From positions 1 through 31,759 of the forward strand of contig CAJGCL010000006.1 of the NCBI GenBank assembly GCA_904501675.1: a stretch of DNA of 31,759 nt, read 5' to 3'. Under the pieces are notes generated by a model. It was not told the DNA's origin. It did not search any database and saw only the letters and a list, made by a program, of their open reading frames with translations. Of the stretch, positions 24,039 through 31,366 are shown in pieces (within the stretch, counting starts at the first letter, position 1; every line of letters begins with the position of its first letter). The position numbers and the translations under genes are program-made. The stretch is from Clostridiaceae bacterium. Its GTDB lineage: Bacteria; Bacillota; Clostridia; Oscillospirales; Acutalibacteraceae.

Positions 24039-25202
24039 ATGATTTCTCTTTTAGTTATAATTTACGTTGTATTTGTTTCATTAGGGCTTCCTGACTCTAT
24101 GTTTGGTGCCGCTTGGCCTGTTGTACATACCGAATTTCAGATTCCCGAAAGCTTTGCTTCTGTTTACGGTATAATTACAGGCGTATGCTCCGGTGGCGTC
24201 AGCTTTCTTGCAGGCTACGTTATAAGAAAATTCGGTACACCCAAAGTAACTTTAGTATCTATCCTTTTAACTGCTTTAGGTCTTTTAGGCATCAGTTTTG
24301 CACCCAACATCGTTGTTATGATGATTTTTACAGTTGTAATGAGCTATGGCGCAGGTGCTATTGATACAGGCCTTAATAACTATGTTTCTCTTCACTTCAA
24401 AGCTCGTCATATGAGCTGGCTTCACTGCTGTTGGGGATTAGGCGTAACAATAAGTCCTCTTGTTCTCTCTTTCGTTTTAGATAGCGGTAATTCATGGCGT
24501 AGTGCATACAGAATTATATCATTAATGCAGTTTTCGATCGCGTTGGCTGTCGGTTTATTTCTTAAAAAATGGATAGCATTTGATAAAAAGCAAAATATCG
24601 ACATTGAAGAAGAAACGAAAGATAAATCCAACGAGAAATTAAACATTTTTAAAATCAAAGGACTTATCACAAGCATACTTTCCCAGGGCTTTTACTGCAG
24701 CATGGAGTTTTTAATAGGAACCTGGGGTGCAAGCTACCTTGTTAACGTTTACGGTAGCGACCCTGCAATAGCTGCAAGATGGATTTCACTTTACTATTGC
24801 GGAATAATGCTCGGCAGATTAGTTTCCGGCTTTGTTTCAATAAAAGCCAACGACAAAGCACTTATACGTGGTGGAATTATATTCTCATTCTTGGGTTTAT
24901 TATTTTTATCACTACCAATAGGAGAAATCGCATCAGCAGGTCTTCTTTTAATCGGATTCGGTTTTGGTCCCATATTCCCAAGCATTCTCCATAGTGTACC
25001 TGCGCGCTTTGGCAAAAAGTTCTCGGCAGATATTACAGGCTTTCATATGGGTGGCGCATATGGTATAGGATTTTTTGTACAATTAATTTTCGGCTTTGTA
25101 GCAACAGCAACCACATTTAAAATAACGCCATATGTGTTACTCGCTTTCTGCATATTACTCTTTATAATGAACGAATCAACTGAGAAGAAGGTAAAGCTCT
25201 AA
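24039..25202 (+). CDS. Major facilitator superfamily transporter
   Basis: A 387-residue secondary transporter with 12 predicted helices and a charged central loop (about 178-205, rich in K/E/D) dividing the two six-helix halves. The first half opens with GLPDSMFGAAWPVV and the loop RKFGTPKVTL matches the MFS cytoplasmic 2-3 loop; YGAGAIDTGLNNYV and LHCCWGLGVTISPLV resemble the FucP/glucose-type or YfkF-like MFS groups. The substrate is unknown; sugar or drug are both possible. The gene has its own promoter and shares one base with the patatin start (TAATG), so both are co-translated. Confidence 0.88.
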   Translation: MISLLVIIYVVFVSLGLPDSMFGAAWPVVHTEFQIPESFASVYGIITGVCSGGVSFLAGYVIRKFGTPKVTLVSILLTALGLLGISFAPNIVVMMIFTVVMSYGAGAIDTGLNNYVSLHFKARHMSWLHCCWGLGVTISPLVLSFVLDSGNSWRSAYRIISLMQFSIALAVGLFLKKWIAFDKKQNIDIEEETKDKSNEKLNIFKIKGLITSILSQGFYCSMEFLIGTWGASYLVNVYGSDPAIAARWISLYYCGIMLGRLVSGFVSIKANDKALIRGGIIFSFLGLLFLSLPIGEIASAGLLLIGFGFGPIFPSILHSVPARFGKKFSADITGFHMGGAYGIGFFVQLIFGFVATATTFKITPYVLLAFCILLFIMNESTEKKVKL

Positions 25203-26047
25203 TGAAATCGGCTCTGGTACTTGAAGGTGGTGCGATGCGCGCTATATATGATGCAGGTGTGTTTGATGTTTTGCTTGAAAACAACATCGAAACAGACCTT
25301 TGTATTGGCGTTTCTGCAGGTGCACTTTTTGGTATAAACTACAAATCAAAGCAAACCGGTCGTGTATTGCGCTACAACTTGAAATATTCAACAGATAACC
25401 GCTTTGTTGGATGGCGCTCACTTTTAAAAACAGGCGACCTTATGGACAAGCAGTTTTATTTTGATGACTTACCATACAGACTCGACCCAATGGATTTAGA
25501 AACATACAAAAGTAATAAAACGACTTTAAAAGCCGTTGTTACAAACCTTAAAACAGGCAAAGCAGAATACCCTGAAATAAACGATTTAGCTGACTATAAG
25601 TGTATGGAATTTCTGCGGGCATCAGGCTCACTTCCGTTTTTATCACGAAATGTTGAAATCGACGGCACTCCATACCTTGACGGCGGTGTTGCAGACAGCG
25701 TACCTGTTGAATATTGTTTAAATGAGGGCTATGATAAACTTATCGTTGTGCTTACCCGTCCTTTCGGATTCAGAAAAAGCGGAACAATTAAATTCACAAA
25801 ACTATTTTATAAAGAATACCCTGAATTTTGCGAAACATTAAAAAACAGGAACTACATATATTCAGAGCAATATGATTTGATTGATAAGCTTGAAAAGGAT
25901 GGAAAAATTTTCGTTATAAGACCATCAAAGGTTATAAGAACGAAAGCAACAGAGAAAAATCCTGATATATTAAACGCTCTTTACACATTAGGCAGAAGCG
26001 ATTGCGAGAAAGTGTTAAAAGAACTTGTTGAATATTTGGAAAAATGA
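25202..26047 (+). CDS. Patatin-like phospholipase (RssA/YjjU type)
   Basis: A Ser-Asp dyad lipid acyl hydrolase of 281 residues, cytoplasmic. The oxyanion motif is LEGGAMRAIYDAGV (residues 7-20), the nucleophile Ser38 lies in GVSAG and Asp160 in the DGG motif YLDGGVADSVP. The family frame RxxPSxV near the C-terminus (IRPSKVIRTKATEKNPD) is also present. Related proteins are Escherichia YjjU and RssA; the true substrate is not known. It is translationally coupled to the MFS gene, suggesting a joint task such as handling an imported or membrane-damaging lipid, which is inference. The tRNA-Val promoter starts 10 bp after the stop. Confidence 0.93.
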   Translation: MKSALVLEGGAMRAIYDAGVFDVLLENNIETDLCIGVSAGALFGINYKSKQTGRVLRYNLKYSTDNRFVGWRSLLKTGDLMDKQFYFDDLPYRLDPMDLETYKSNKTTLKAVVTNLKTGKAEYPEINDLADYKCMEFLRASGSLPFLSRNVEIDGTPYLDGGVADSVPVEYCLNEGYDKLIVVLTRPFGFRKSGTIKFTKLFYKEYPEFCETLKNRNYIYSEQYDLIDKLEKDGKIFVIRPSKVIRTKATEKNPDILNALYTLGRSDCEKVLKELVEYLEK

Positions 26048-26057
26048 AGAAAAACCC

Positions 26058-26086
26058 TTGATTTTCCCGAAAACATATAGTATAAT
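26058..26086 (+). promoter_or_regulatory. Sigma-A promoter for tRNA-Val
   Basis: TTGATT (26058-26063), a 17-bp spacer and TATAAT (26081-26086), 12 bp before the mature tRNA. Confidence 0.82.
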
Positions 26087-26098
26087 ACACAAGCATTC

Positions 26099-26174
26099 GG
26101 GAGCATAGCTCAGCTGGGAGAGCATCTGCCTTACAAGCAGAGGGTCATAGGTTCGAGCCCTATTGTTCCCACCA
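26099..26174 (+). tRNA. tRNA-Val, anticodon TAC
   Basis: Acceptor GGGAGCA pairs with TGTTCCC (one G-T), discriminator A, CCA encoded at 26172-26174. The D-arm has AGCTCAGCTGGGAGAGC. The anticodon stem-loop CTGCCTTACAAGCAG shows TAC, and the T-arm is ATAGGTTCGAGCCCTAT. Confidence 0.97.
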
Positions 26175-26177
26175 AAT

Positions 26178-26216
26178 AAAAGGAATCCATTAAATATGGG
26201 TTCCTTTTGTTTTTGT
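26178..26216 (+). terminator. Terminator of tRNA-Val
   Basis: A stem AAAAGGAATCCAT / ATGGGTTCCTTTT (26178-26190 with 26196-26208) and a T-rich tail. Confidence 0.8.
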
Positions 26217-26227
26217 TTAAAAAATAT

Positions 26228-26311
26228 TAGGGCTCGAACCTTCTCGGCGAAGCCGAACATAATCGGGTGTTCGCGTAGCGAATGATGGGCAGAGCCCATC
26301 GAGCCCTATTG
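26228..26311 (+). repeat. tRNA-Val-associated repeat element (copy B)
   Basis: It begins with a 14-bp inverted copy of the tRNA-Val T-arm (26228-26241 against 26149-26162). The core CTCGGCGAAGCCGAACATAA (from 26243) matches copy A at 22 of 24 positions. Then come a TTCGCGTAGCGAA hairpin, a GGGCAGAGCCC hairpin (26288-26298), and a 13-bp direct copy of the tRNA (26299-26311 against 26153-26165), followed by a second terminator. Confidence 0.7.
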
Positions 26312-26321
26312 CACAAAAAAG

Positions 26322-26352
26322 AAGGAACTCACAAATTCGTGGGTTCCTTTTA
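26322..26352 (+). terminator. Bidirectional terminator between the tRNA-Val element and the metalloenzyme cluster
   Basis: A stem AAGGAACTCAC / GTGGGTTCCTT (26322-26332 with 26339-26349) with T-rich flank on the plus strand and CTTTTTT on the minus strand, so it closes both sides. Confidence 0.8.
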
Positions 26353-26377
26353 CTTTATGTTTTCTTCTATTATAATT

Positions 26378-26956
26378 TCATTTTATTACACCTGATACAA
26401 TGTACTTTTCACAATCTGAAATTACAGTATCAACAGTAAGATAATCTTTCATTAAATCTGCAAGTTTTTCTGCTATTGGTAGTATATTTGATACTAAATC
26501 AGCAGCACCTGAATGACATTTTATAATTTCCTCTCTACTTGCACCGTGAGCAATAGTTAATCTGCCGCCATTGTCAAGATGAGCAACAAGATTTTTAAAT
26601 AAAAGTTGCGGATTAACAAAATGCGGAAAGGCATTAAAAACTATAATGCAATCAAACTTTTCGTCAAACTTATATTCCTCGGCATCACCACAAATAATAT
26701 TGACTTTCTTGTACTTTTCCTGTGCCTTTTTGACCATTTCAGGTGATATATCAATGGCAGTTAAGTTTGTTACTCCCCGCTCAATATATTTATCAAAAAG
26801 CACACCTGTTCCACAAGCAACATCAAGAAGTGTTACATCTAATTTAACACCAGCATAATCAAGAATCTGTTGCAAAACAGCATCATTCTGAACACTTATT
26901 TCATCCCAACGAGGTGCACAATTATCAAAAAATGAAATTACACTTTGCTTATCCAT
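26378..26956 (-). CDS. Class I SAM-dependent methyltransferase
   Basis: A 192-residue Rossmann-fold methyltransferase of the Methyltransf_11/25 type. Motif I is LLDVACGTGVLF (about 45-56), the acidic SAM ribose ligand follows in LTAIDISPEMV, then ICGDAEEYKF and FDCIIVFNAFPHF (motif IV region). The substrate-defining C-terminus (HSGAADLVSNILPIAEKLADLM) matches nothing known to me. The ATG at 26956 has AAAGGTG 8 nt upstream, inside the preceding ACS-like gene, and overlaps it by 8 bp, so it is firmly part of the cluster. In this setting it could modify a cofactor, ligand or the product of the reductase; that is inference. Confidence 0.85.
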   Translation of the reverse strand: MDKQSVISFFDNCAPRWDEISVQNDAVLQQILDYAGVKLDVTLLDVACGTGVLFDKYIERGVTNLTAIDISPEMVKKAQEKYKKVNIICGDAEEYKFDEKFDCIIVFNAFPHFVNPQLLFKNLVAHLDNGGRLTIAHGASREEIIKCHSGAADLVSNILPIAEKLADLMKDYLTVDTVISDCEKYIVSGVIK

Positions 26957-27653
26957 TTTGCGCTTCACCTTTGCTCGATTTAAAATGAAGTTCTCTCATC
27001 CCCTCAACTTCATCACAAATTTCTTTCAGATTACAATTTGCGCAATCAAATTCAAGATTATCCATAACCTTATTAAGTGTATTGGTTATTTCCCTTGTCA
27101 TTTCTGCAATTTCCTGAAGCGCAGTATAATCTACTACATCAGTGTTAACAAAGATTACTCTAACGCCTTTAACCTGTGGAATTTCCTTGTATTTTCTGAT
27201 AAAAAGGTTACCGACAGATCCAAAAGAAATGTTGTTTTTCAATGCAGTTTTGGAAACACGAACACTTTCTTTATTGGAAGATGAAGCTGAACGCATCATA
27301 TAGCCATCAGGATAGCAGTTATATTTCACATACTCTGCTTTTTTTATTGTGTCATGAAGCTTCTGGGCGTCATCCTCGTCTTCAATCTGAACAATAGCAA
27401 CTCTTGCATACTTGGTATTCGACGAAATATTTTTAAGTTCGTCGCCTACAACTACAACTACGTCATTTATATCTTCGGTTGTAACCAGTGTAAAACCAAC
27501 CCCGTCAAGTTCGAATGCAGTGTCTTTCTGAAGAATAACCTGATTGTAACCGACATCAGTCCACAACCGATGCGAATCGAAGTTGTGGACTGTTTTAGTA
27601 TTATCTGAAATAACTTCTTCTGTTCTTTTAATAAGAGAATTAAATAAATCCAT
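26949..27653 (-). CDS. Acetyl-CoA synthase beta-subunit (CdhC/AcsB)-like short protein
   Basis: 234 residues with no certain family. By eye it aligns with the central part of the acetyl-CoA synthase beta subunit: VVVVGDELKNI and RVAIVQIEDEDDAQKLHDTI for the first domain, ESVRVSKTAL for the IRISK block, then a helix and VKGVRVIFVNT for the KVQVxIYT strand, and a C-terminal Cys cluster C204-X2-C207-X5-C213 where AcsB begins its A-cluster ligands (CTLC...C). The chain stops about 20 residues later, so the downstream fourth Cys and the Cys-Gly-Cys-type distal nickel site of true AcsB are missing. It may bind a simple Fe-S cluster. Start and stop overlap both neighbours (TAATG with the small membrane gene). 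A CooC-like gene in the same run supports the link. Confidence 0.6.
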   Translation of the reverse strand: MDLFNSLIKRTEEVISDNTKTVHNFDSHRLWTDVGYNQVILQKDTAFELDGVGFTLVTTEDINDVVVVVGDELKNISSNTKYARVAIVQIEDEDDAQKLHDTIKKAEYVKYNCYPDGYMMRSASSSNKESVRVSKTALKNNISFGSVGNLFIRKYKEIPQVKGVRVIFVNTDVVDYTALQEIAEMTREITNTLNKVMDNLEFDCANCNLKEICDEVEGMRELHFKSSKGEAQNG

Positions 27654-27808
27654 TACAGCTTTTTATCTCGTTTCATTTTATCGTAGTGCTTCTGAAGAAG
27701 GTCATAAACCTTGCGAACAAGCTTCATATCAATGTTGAACCAATATATAGCAAAAGTAACTACAAAAAATGCAAGGATAACTGCTAATATAATCAAAACA
27801 ATATCCAT
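27653..27808 (-). CDS. 51-residue single-pass membrane protein
   Basis: A very small protein: MDIVLIILAVILAFFVVTFA forms the N-terminal membrane helix (about 3-25), followed by IYWFNIDMKL and a basic amphipathic tail ending KRDKKL, likely cytoplasmic. The ATG at 27808 is placed by AAAGGAG 7 nt upstream; a longer reading from 27856 would run into the activase gene and is rejected. It begins 1 bp after the activase stop and its own stop shares a base with the next start, so it is a genuine member of the operon. A membrane anchor for the soluble complex or a link to a membrane redox carrier is possible. No homologue is recognised. Confidence 0.75.
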   Translation of the reverse strand: MDIVLIILAVILAFFVVTFAIYWFNIDMKLVRKVYDLLQKHYDKMKRDKKL

Positions 27809-27809
27809 T

Positions 27810-28610
27810 TTAATTCTCCTTTGCCATACCCTTCTGACGAGCATATTCTGCCGCACCTAAAGCACCCATAAGCTGAGGGTCTGTTGAAAGCTCAACAACC
27901 TTAATTTTAAGCACTTTTTCAATTGCTTTTTTGAGACCATCGTTTTTAGCGCAACCACCAGTAAGAGTAATACTATCGGTAGCACCTGCTTTTTTAGCCA
28001 TAACAAAGCATCGCTTTGCAACAGCAAGCTGAATACCTGCAGCAATTTCATCCATAGGCTTACCTTCGCCAACGAGAGAAATAACTTCACTTTCAGCAAA
28101 AACTGTACACTGAGCAGTAATCGGAATAGTGTTTTTGGCTTCAAGTGAAAGTCTTGAAAACTCAGGAAGGCTCATTTCAAAAGCATTAGCCATAGCCTCA
28201 TAGAATCTACCTGTACCCGCTGCACATTTATCGTTCATGGCAAAGTTTTTAACTGTACCATCTGTATCAATTGAAATACCCTTAACGTCCTGTCCACCAA
28301 TATCAATAATAGCCTTAACATCAGGATTAGTTACGTGAACACCCATAGCGTGGCAACTGATTTCTGATATATTTTCATCAGCAAAAGGTACTTTATTTCT
28401 GCCGTAACCTGTACCAATAAGGTATGATAATTTCTCAGCTGAAGAAAGTCCTTCAACCTGAGAAACAGCGTCATTTAAAGCTATTTCTGCGCTTGCTACA
28501 GGGTTTATTTTGCTTCTGTTTGTAACTTTAGCAACTATATTGCCGTTTTCATCGAGGATAACACATTTTGTATATGTTGAACCTACGTCGCATCCACCAA
28601 AATATTTCAT
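27810..28610 (-). CDS. 2-hydroxyacyl-CoA dehydratase / benzoyl-CoA reductase-type activase (BadF/HgdC family)
   Basis: An ATP-driven electron injector: a homodimer bridging one [4Fe-4S] cluster that fires a single low-potential electron into a partner dehydratase or reductase. The 266 residues show the ASKHA nucleotide fold, phosphate loop DVGSTYTKCV near the N-terminus, IDIGGQDVKGI, and LTGGCAKNDG. The cluster-binding cysteines are Cys129 in NDKCAAGTG and Cys168 in AQCTVFAESEV, with the 39-residue separation known for the HgdC family. Length is normal. The ATG at 28610 follows AAGGAG that overlaps the upstream gene's end. Its partner subunits are the two genes directly upstream. Confidence 0.95.
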   Translation of the reverse strand: MKYFGGCDVGSTYTKCVILDENGNIVAKVTNRSKINPVASAEIALNDAVSQVEGLSSAEKLSYLIGTGYGRNKVPFADENISEISCHAMGVHVTNPDVKAIIDIGGQDVKGISIDTDGTVKNFAMNDKCAAGTGRFYEAMANAFEMSLPEFSRLSLEAKNTIPITAQCTVFAESEVISLVGEGKPMDEIAAGIQLAVAKRCFVMAKKAGATDSITLTGGCAKNDGLKKAIEKVLKIKVVELSTDPQLMGALGAAEYARQKGMAKEN

Positions 28611-28622
28611 TTTATAATCTCC

Positions 28623-30152
28623 TTACCAAGCTAAATCATCTTCAAAATCAAGAAGAGAAGCATCAATAGGCTCTTCCTGAAGAACAGTCTGCATATATTT
28701 ATTAACCTGTTCACGCATATCTCTTCTTGAAATTGTGCGTGGGTCCATAAGGTCTTGTTTAACCCAGATAAAGTTAATGTTACGTTCTCTTGCCTGATCA
28801 TCAAATATACCTGCAAGGCCATCCATACCCTTACAAGAAATCTGGTCATACATAATAACTGTATCTGCCTTATACTCTTCAACAATACGCCAGAGCTCGT
28901 CAACTACATTTTTGTAGCCACCCTTTGTATGCTTACGCATGATTGAACGCTGATATGTTTTTGCAAGATCTTTGAGAGATTGCTCTTTATCCTCTGTATT
29001 TATTTCAAGGTAAGAAATCATTGTTTCCATATCCATAACAACGTTCATACCCCAACAGTTTTCGAGCCAGTTAGCAAAGCTTGTGTAGTAGTTTGCAGGG
29101 CAACTCCATACAACTGTTCTATGGCGCATTTCTTTAGAAACAGGAGTTTTGTTCTCATACGCCTTCATCATAATTTTATTTACTTTTTTATCTACCTTAA
29201 GGAACTTTTCGTTTGTTCCACCAGAAAGGTTAAAGTAGAAAATTCTGTAAAGCCAGAAGCAAGCACCTGTCATCTGAGGATATGGAGTTTTGTTTACGTC
29301 CCACTTCTGACGCTCGTATTCAAGCTGCTCGTTATACTGCTTCATACGTGAAAAATATGCATCCCAATCAAATTTTTCACCTGTCTGCTTTTCTATAAAA
29401 TCAATAAGACCTTTAATCTCATCCACAGCATATTCCTGAACATCTTCACCATCATAACGAAGAGGAACGCCAAAGAAATATGTAGGTAAATTAAGACGTC
29501 TGTCAAGATATGATGAGTTCATAATAGAGCCGTCGCAAGGCATATTTGTACCAATCATACAGCAGCCCATTTTAGGGTAATCATCCTCAATTGCAACGCC
29601 TGCTTCCGCACTTGGCAAAGGACAAACGTCAGCAGGAACACCAAAGCTTTCTGTAACCTCAAGATATGGCGGTGTAATCTGCTGGTCGACCATTGAAGAC
29701 AAGAAAATCGGCAAAGTCTGAAGTGGTATTGGAATAAGGTTCGGGAAGCCTGTAAACACCTCGTTAGGAACAATTTCATCCATAAGAACAATGCGCTTTG
29801 ACAGCTTGTTGTTAGGATTGATTTTTTCATCGGCACGGAAAGAAATATTAATTAAATGAGTTGTGTGCTTAACAATCATATTGTAGTGCAAATGAGCCAT
29901 ACGAAGTTGAGGTCCACGAAGACCTGCAACGTGCCTGTCTATAAAAGATGGTGCAGAAAGATAGGATGCCATCCAACGATAGCGCCACAAGCCTTTAACA
30001 GTTGATATAGGCGCTTTAAGCACCATTTTAATCATATCTTTCCAGGTTACAAGCCAACGATAGTAGTCGTACATTGTATCCTTTAAGCCACGCCACTCTC
30101 TATGCTTCAGAATGGCAGTATCTTTTTTATATAATTTTCCGTATTCAGCCAT
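28623..30152 (-). CDS. 2-hydroxyacyl-CoA dehydratase-family Fe-S subunit, large (alpha-like)
   Basis: 509 residues, longer than typical HgdA/BcrB subunits (about 380-480). It has family features in order: a charged N-terminal region without a signal peptide, FTGFPNLIPIPLQTLP, ESFGVPADVCPLPSAEAG, MGCCMIGTNMPCDGS, VVWSCPANYY and MYDQISCKGMDGLAG, giving several Cys in positions used to hold a [4Fe-4S] cluster. A last acidic tail ends ...LDFEDDLAW. The ATG at 30152 is placed by AAGGAG 8 nt upstream, overlapping the preceding gene by 8 bp; a longer frame to 30194 is an artefact. It pairs with the next subunit and the activase. The substrate is unknown; the double-cubane cluster proteins show that this family also reduces non-CoA small molecules. 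Confidence 0.88.
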   Translation of the reverse strand: MAEYGKLYKKDTAILKHREWRGLKDTMYDYYRWLVTWKDMIKMVLKAPISTVKGLWRYRWMASYLSAPSFIDRHVAGLRGPQLRMAHLHYNMIVKHTTHLINISFRADEKINPNNKLSKRIVLMDEIVPNEVFTGFPNLIPIPLQTLPIFLSSMVDQQITPPYLEVTESFGVPADVCPLPSAEAGVAIEDDYPKMGCCMIGTNMPCDGSIMNSSYLDRRLNLPTYFFGVPLRYDGEDVQEYAVDEIKGLIDFIEKQTGEKFDWDAYFSRMKQYNEQLEYERQKWDVNKTPYPQMTGACFWLYRIFYFNLSGGTNEKFLKVDKKVNKIMMKAYENKTPVSKEMRHRTVVWSCPANYYTSFANWLENCWGMNVVMDMETMISYLEINTEDKEQSLKDLAKTYQRSIMRKHTKGGYKNVVDELWRIVEEYKADTVIMYDQISCKGMDGLAGIFDDQARERNINFIWVKQDLMDPRTISRRDMREQVNKYMQTVLQEEPIDASLLDFEDDLAW

Positions 30153-31350
30153 TCTGTTTTTTCTCCTTTTCTTTCTGAATCTTTTTAATTTCAAGGCTTT
30201 CTACAAATGCCTGTACACGTGTTCTGAGCTGACCTGATGCAGAAGCTGTATACTGGCGGTCAACAGCAGCAGTTGGTACGCCATAGTCATTACTCATTAC
30301 ATATGACGCCAATGCACGCTCATAGCCCCAATATTCGCAGAATTTAAGCTGTTCATACATAACGCCATCTGCGTGATATTCATCAACAAGCTGTTTAATA
30401 TAATCTCTACGCTCCTGAACCTTTTCATGGCTCATAAAACGAGGGCACTGGCTTGTTTTAAGGTAATGAGTGCAAATCTGAGTAAGTACATCCTCGCCCT
30501 CATTTATAACTATTTCCTGACGTCCAGGCAAAGCACCGAAGCAGAATCTATCAGCAACAACAAGAGCGCCACTATCTTCAATAAGTGAAGTAAACTCTGG
30601 GTCATCCATTTCAGAACCAACAACAACGATTTTTGCTCTATAATTCTTTTTAGCATCAGGCTCTCTTGTTTTAAGCTCCTCTGCAGTTTCTCTTAAAGCC
30701 GGAAGAATAAGCGATTTAGGGCAACAATATGTAATAAGGTTAAGAATGTGATATTCATAGCCTGTTATACGAGGATTTTCCTCTTTTCTATACTCACCTA
30801 TTTCTGTTATAAGACGGCAAACCTCGTTATGCTCTTCCACGGCCTTTAAAAGAGCTTCATCAGATGTATCTACACCGTAAACTGATGTAAGCATATCAAG
30901 TATTTTTGTCCTAGTCTGCTTAACATAATGCTTTATGGTATGAGCTTCAACCTTGAATGGTGCATCAAGGAATGTAACAAAGAATTTATCATTAGGAACT
31001 AAATCAAGCAATTCAAAATGCTCTGCCGCTCTGTTCATTTCAGAACAAGTTTCAGAAGCAAGAAGTGCATTAAGAAAGTTGTAGCCACCCTCAATCGCTC
31101 TTTCAAGAATAGCCTTTGAATAGCCGCAAAGGAAGTTGCTCATATAATATGTAGCAATATCCATTGAACCTGTTCTTGGGGCGCGCAGCCTTACAGAAAA
31201 GCAATTACCGCAATTGAGTAAAACCTCAGGAATATGATAGCAGGTATATCCCAATGCTATACCGCCATCATTTTTTGCTTTTTGCACAAGCTCGTTGTTA
31301 GCTTCCTGCAAAAGTTTTTCAAATTCATAAAGATGCTTTAAATCTTTCAT
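30145..31350 (-). CDS. 2-hydroxyacyl-CoA dehydratase-family Fe-S subunit, small (beta-like)
   Basis: 401 residues, typical of the HgdB/BcrC side of the family. Family blocks: IALGYTCYHIPEVLL (first cluster-type Cys), LASETCSEMNR (second), VVVGSEMDDPEFTSLIEDSGA, DRFCFGALPG, YEQLKFCEYWGYE (third) and the C-terminal AVDRQYTASASGQLRTRVQAF. The set of three spaced Cys is consistent with a [4Fe-4S] cluster. It ends in a Lys-rich tail (KKIQKEKEKKQNG). The ATG at 31350 is preceded by GAGG; a TTG at 31356 is less likely. Gene order is CooC-like, this subunit, large subunit, activase. Together they form an activase-driven radical reductase or dehydratase; what it acts on is not visible. Confidence 0.9.
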   Translation of the reverse strand: MKDLKHLYEFEKLLQEANNELVQKAKNDGGIALGYTCYHIPEVLLNCGNCFSVRLRAPRTGSMDIATYYMSNFLCGYSKAILERAIEGGYNFLNALLASETCSEMNRAAEHFELLDLVPNDKFFVTFLDAPFKVEAHTIKHYVKQTRTKILDMLTSVYGVDTSDEALLKAVEEHNEVCRLITEIGEYRKEENPRITGYEYHILNLITYCCPKSLILPALRETAEELKTREPDAKKNYRAKIVVVGSEMDDPEFTSLIEDSGALVVADRFCFGALPGRQEIVINEGEDVLTQICTHYLKTSQCPRFMSHEKVQERRDYIKQLVDEYHADGVMYEQLKFCEYWGYERALASYVMSNDYGVPTAAVDRQYTASASGQLRTRVQAFVESLEIKKIQKEKEKKQNG

Positions 31351-31366
31351 ATTCAACCTCTAAAAA

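Noticed and set aside
26015..26299. Minus-strand reading frame with a RARTYDPLLVRQ-like stretch across the tRNA-Val gene
   Set aside because: It is the reverse translation of the tRNA and its repeat element, a well-known false protein; no ribosome site or family match.
28623..30194. Longer start for the large dehydratase subunit
   Set aside because: The extra 14 residues are the overlapped end of the preceding gene read in another frame; AAGGAG sits correctly before the ATG at 30152.
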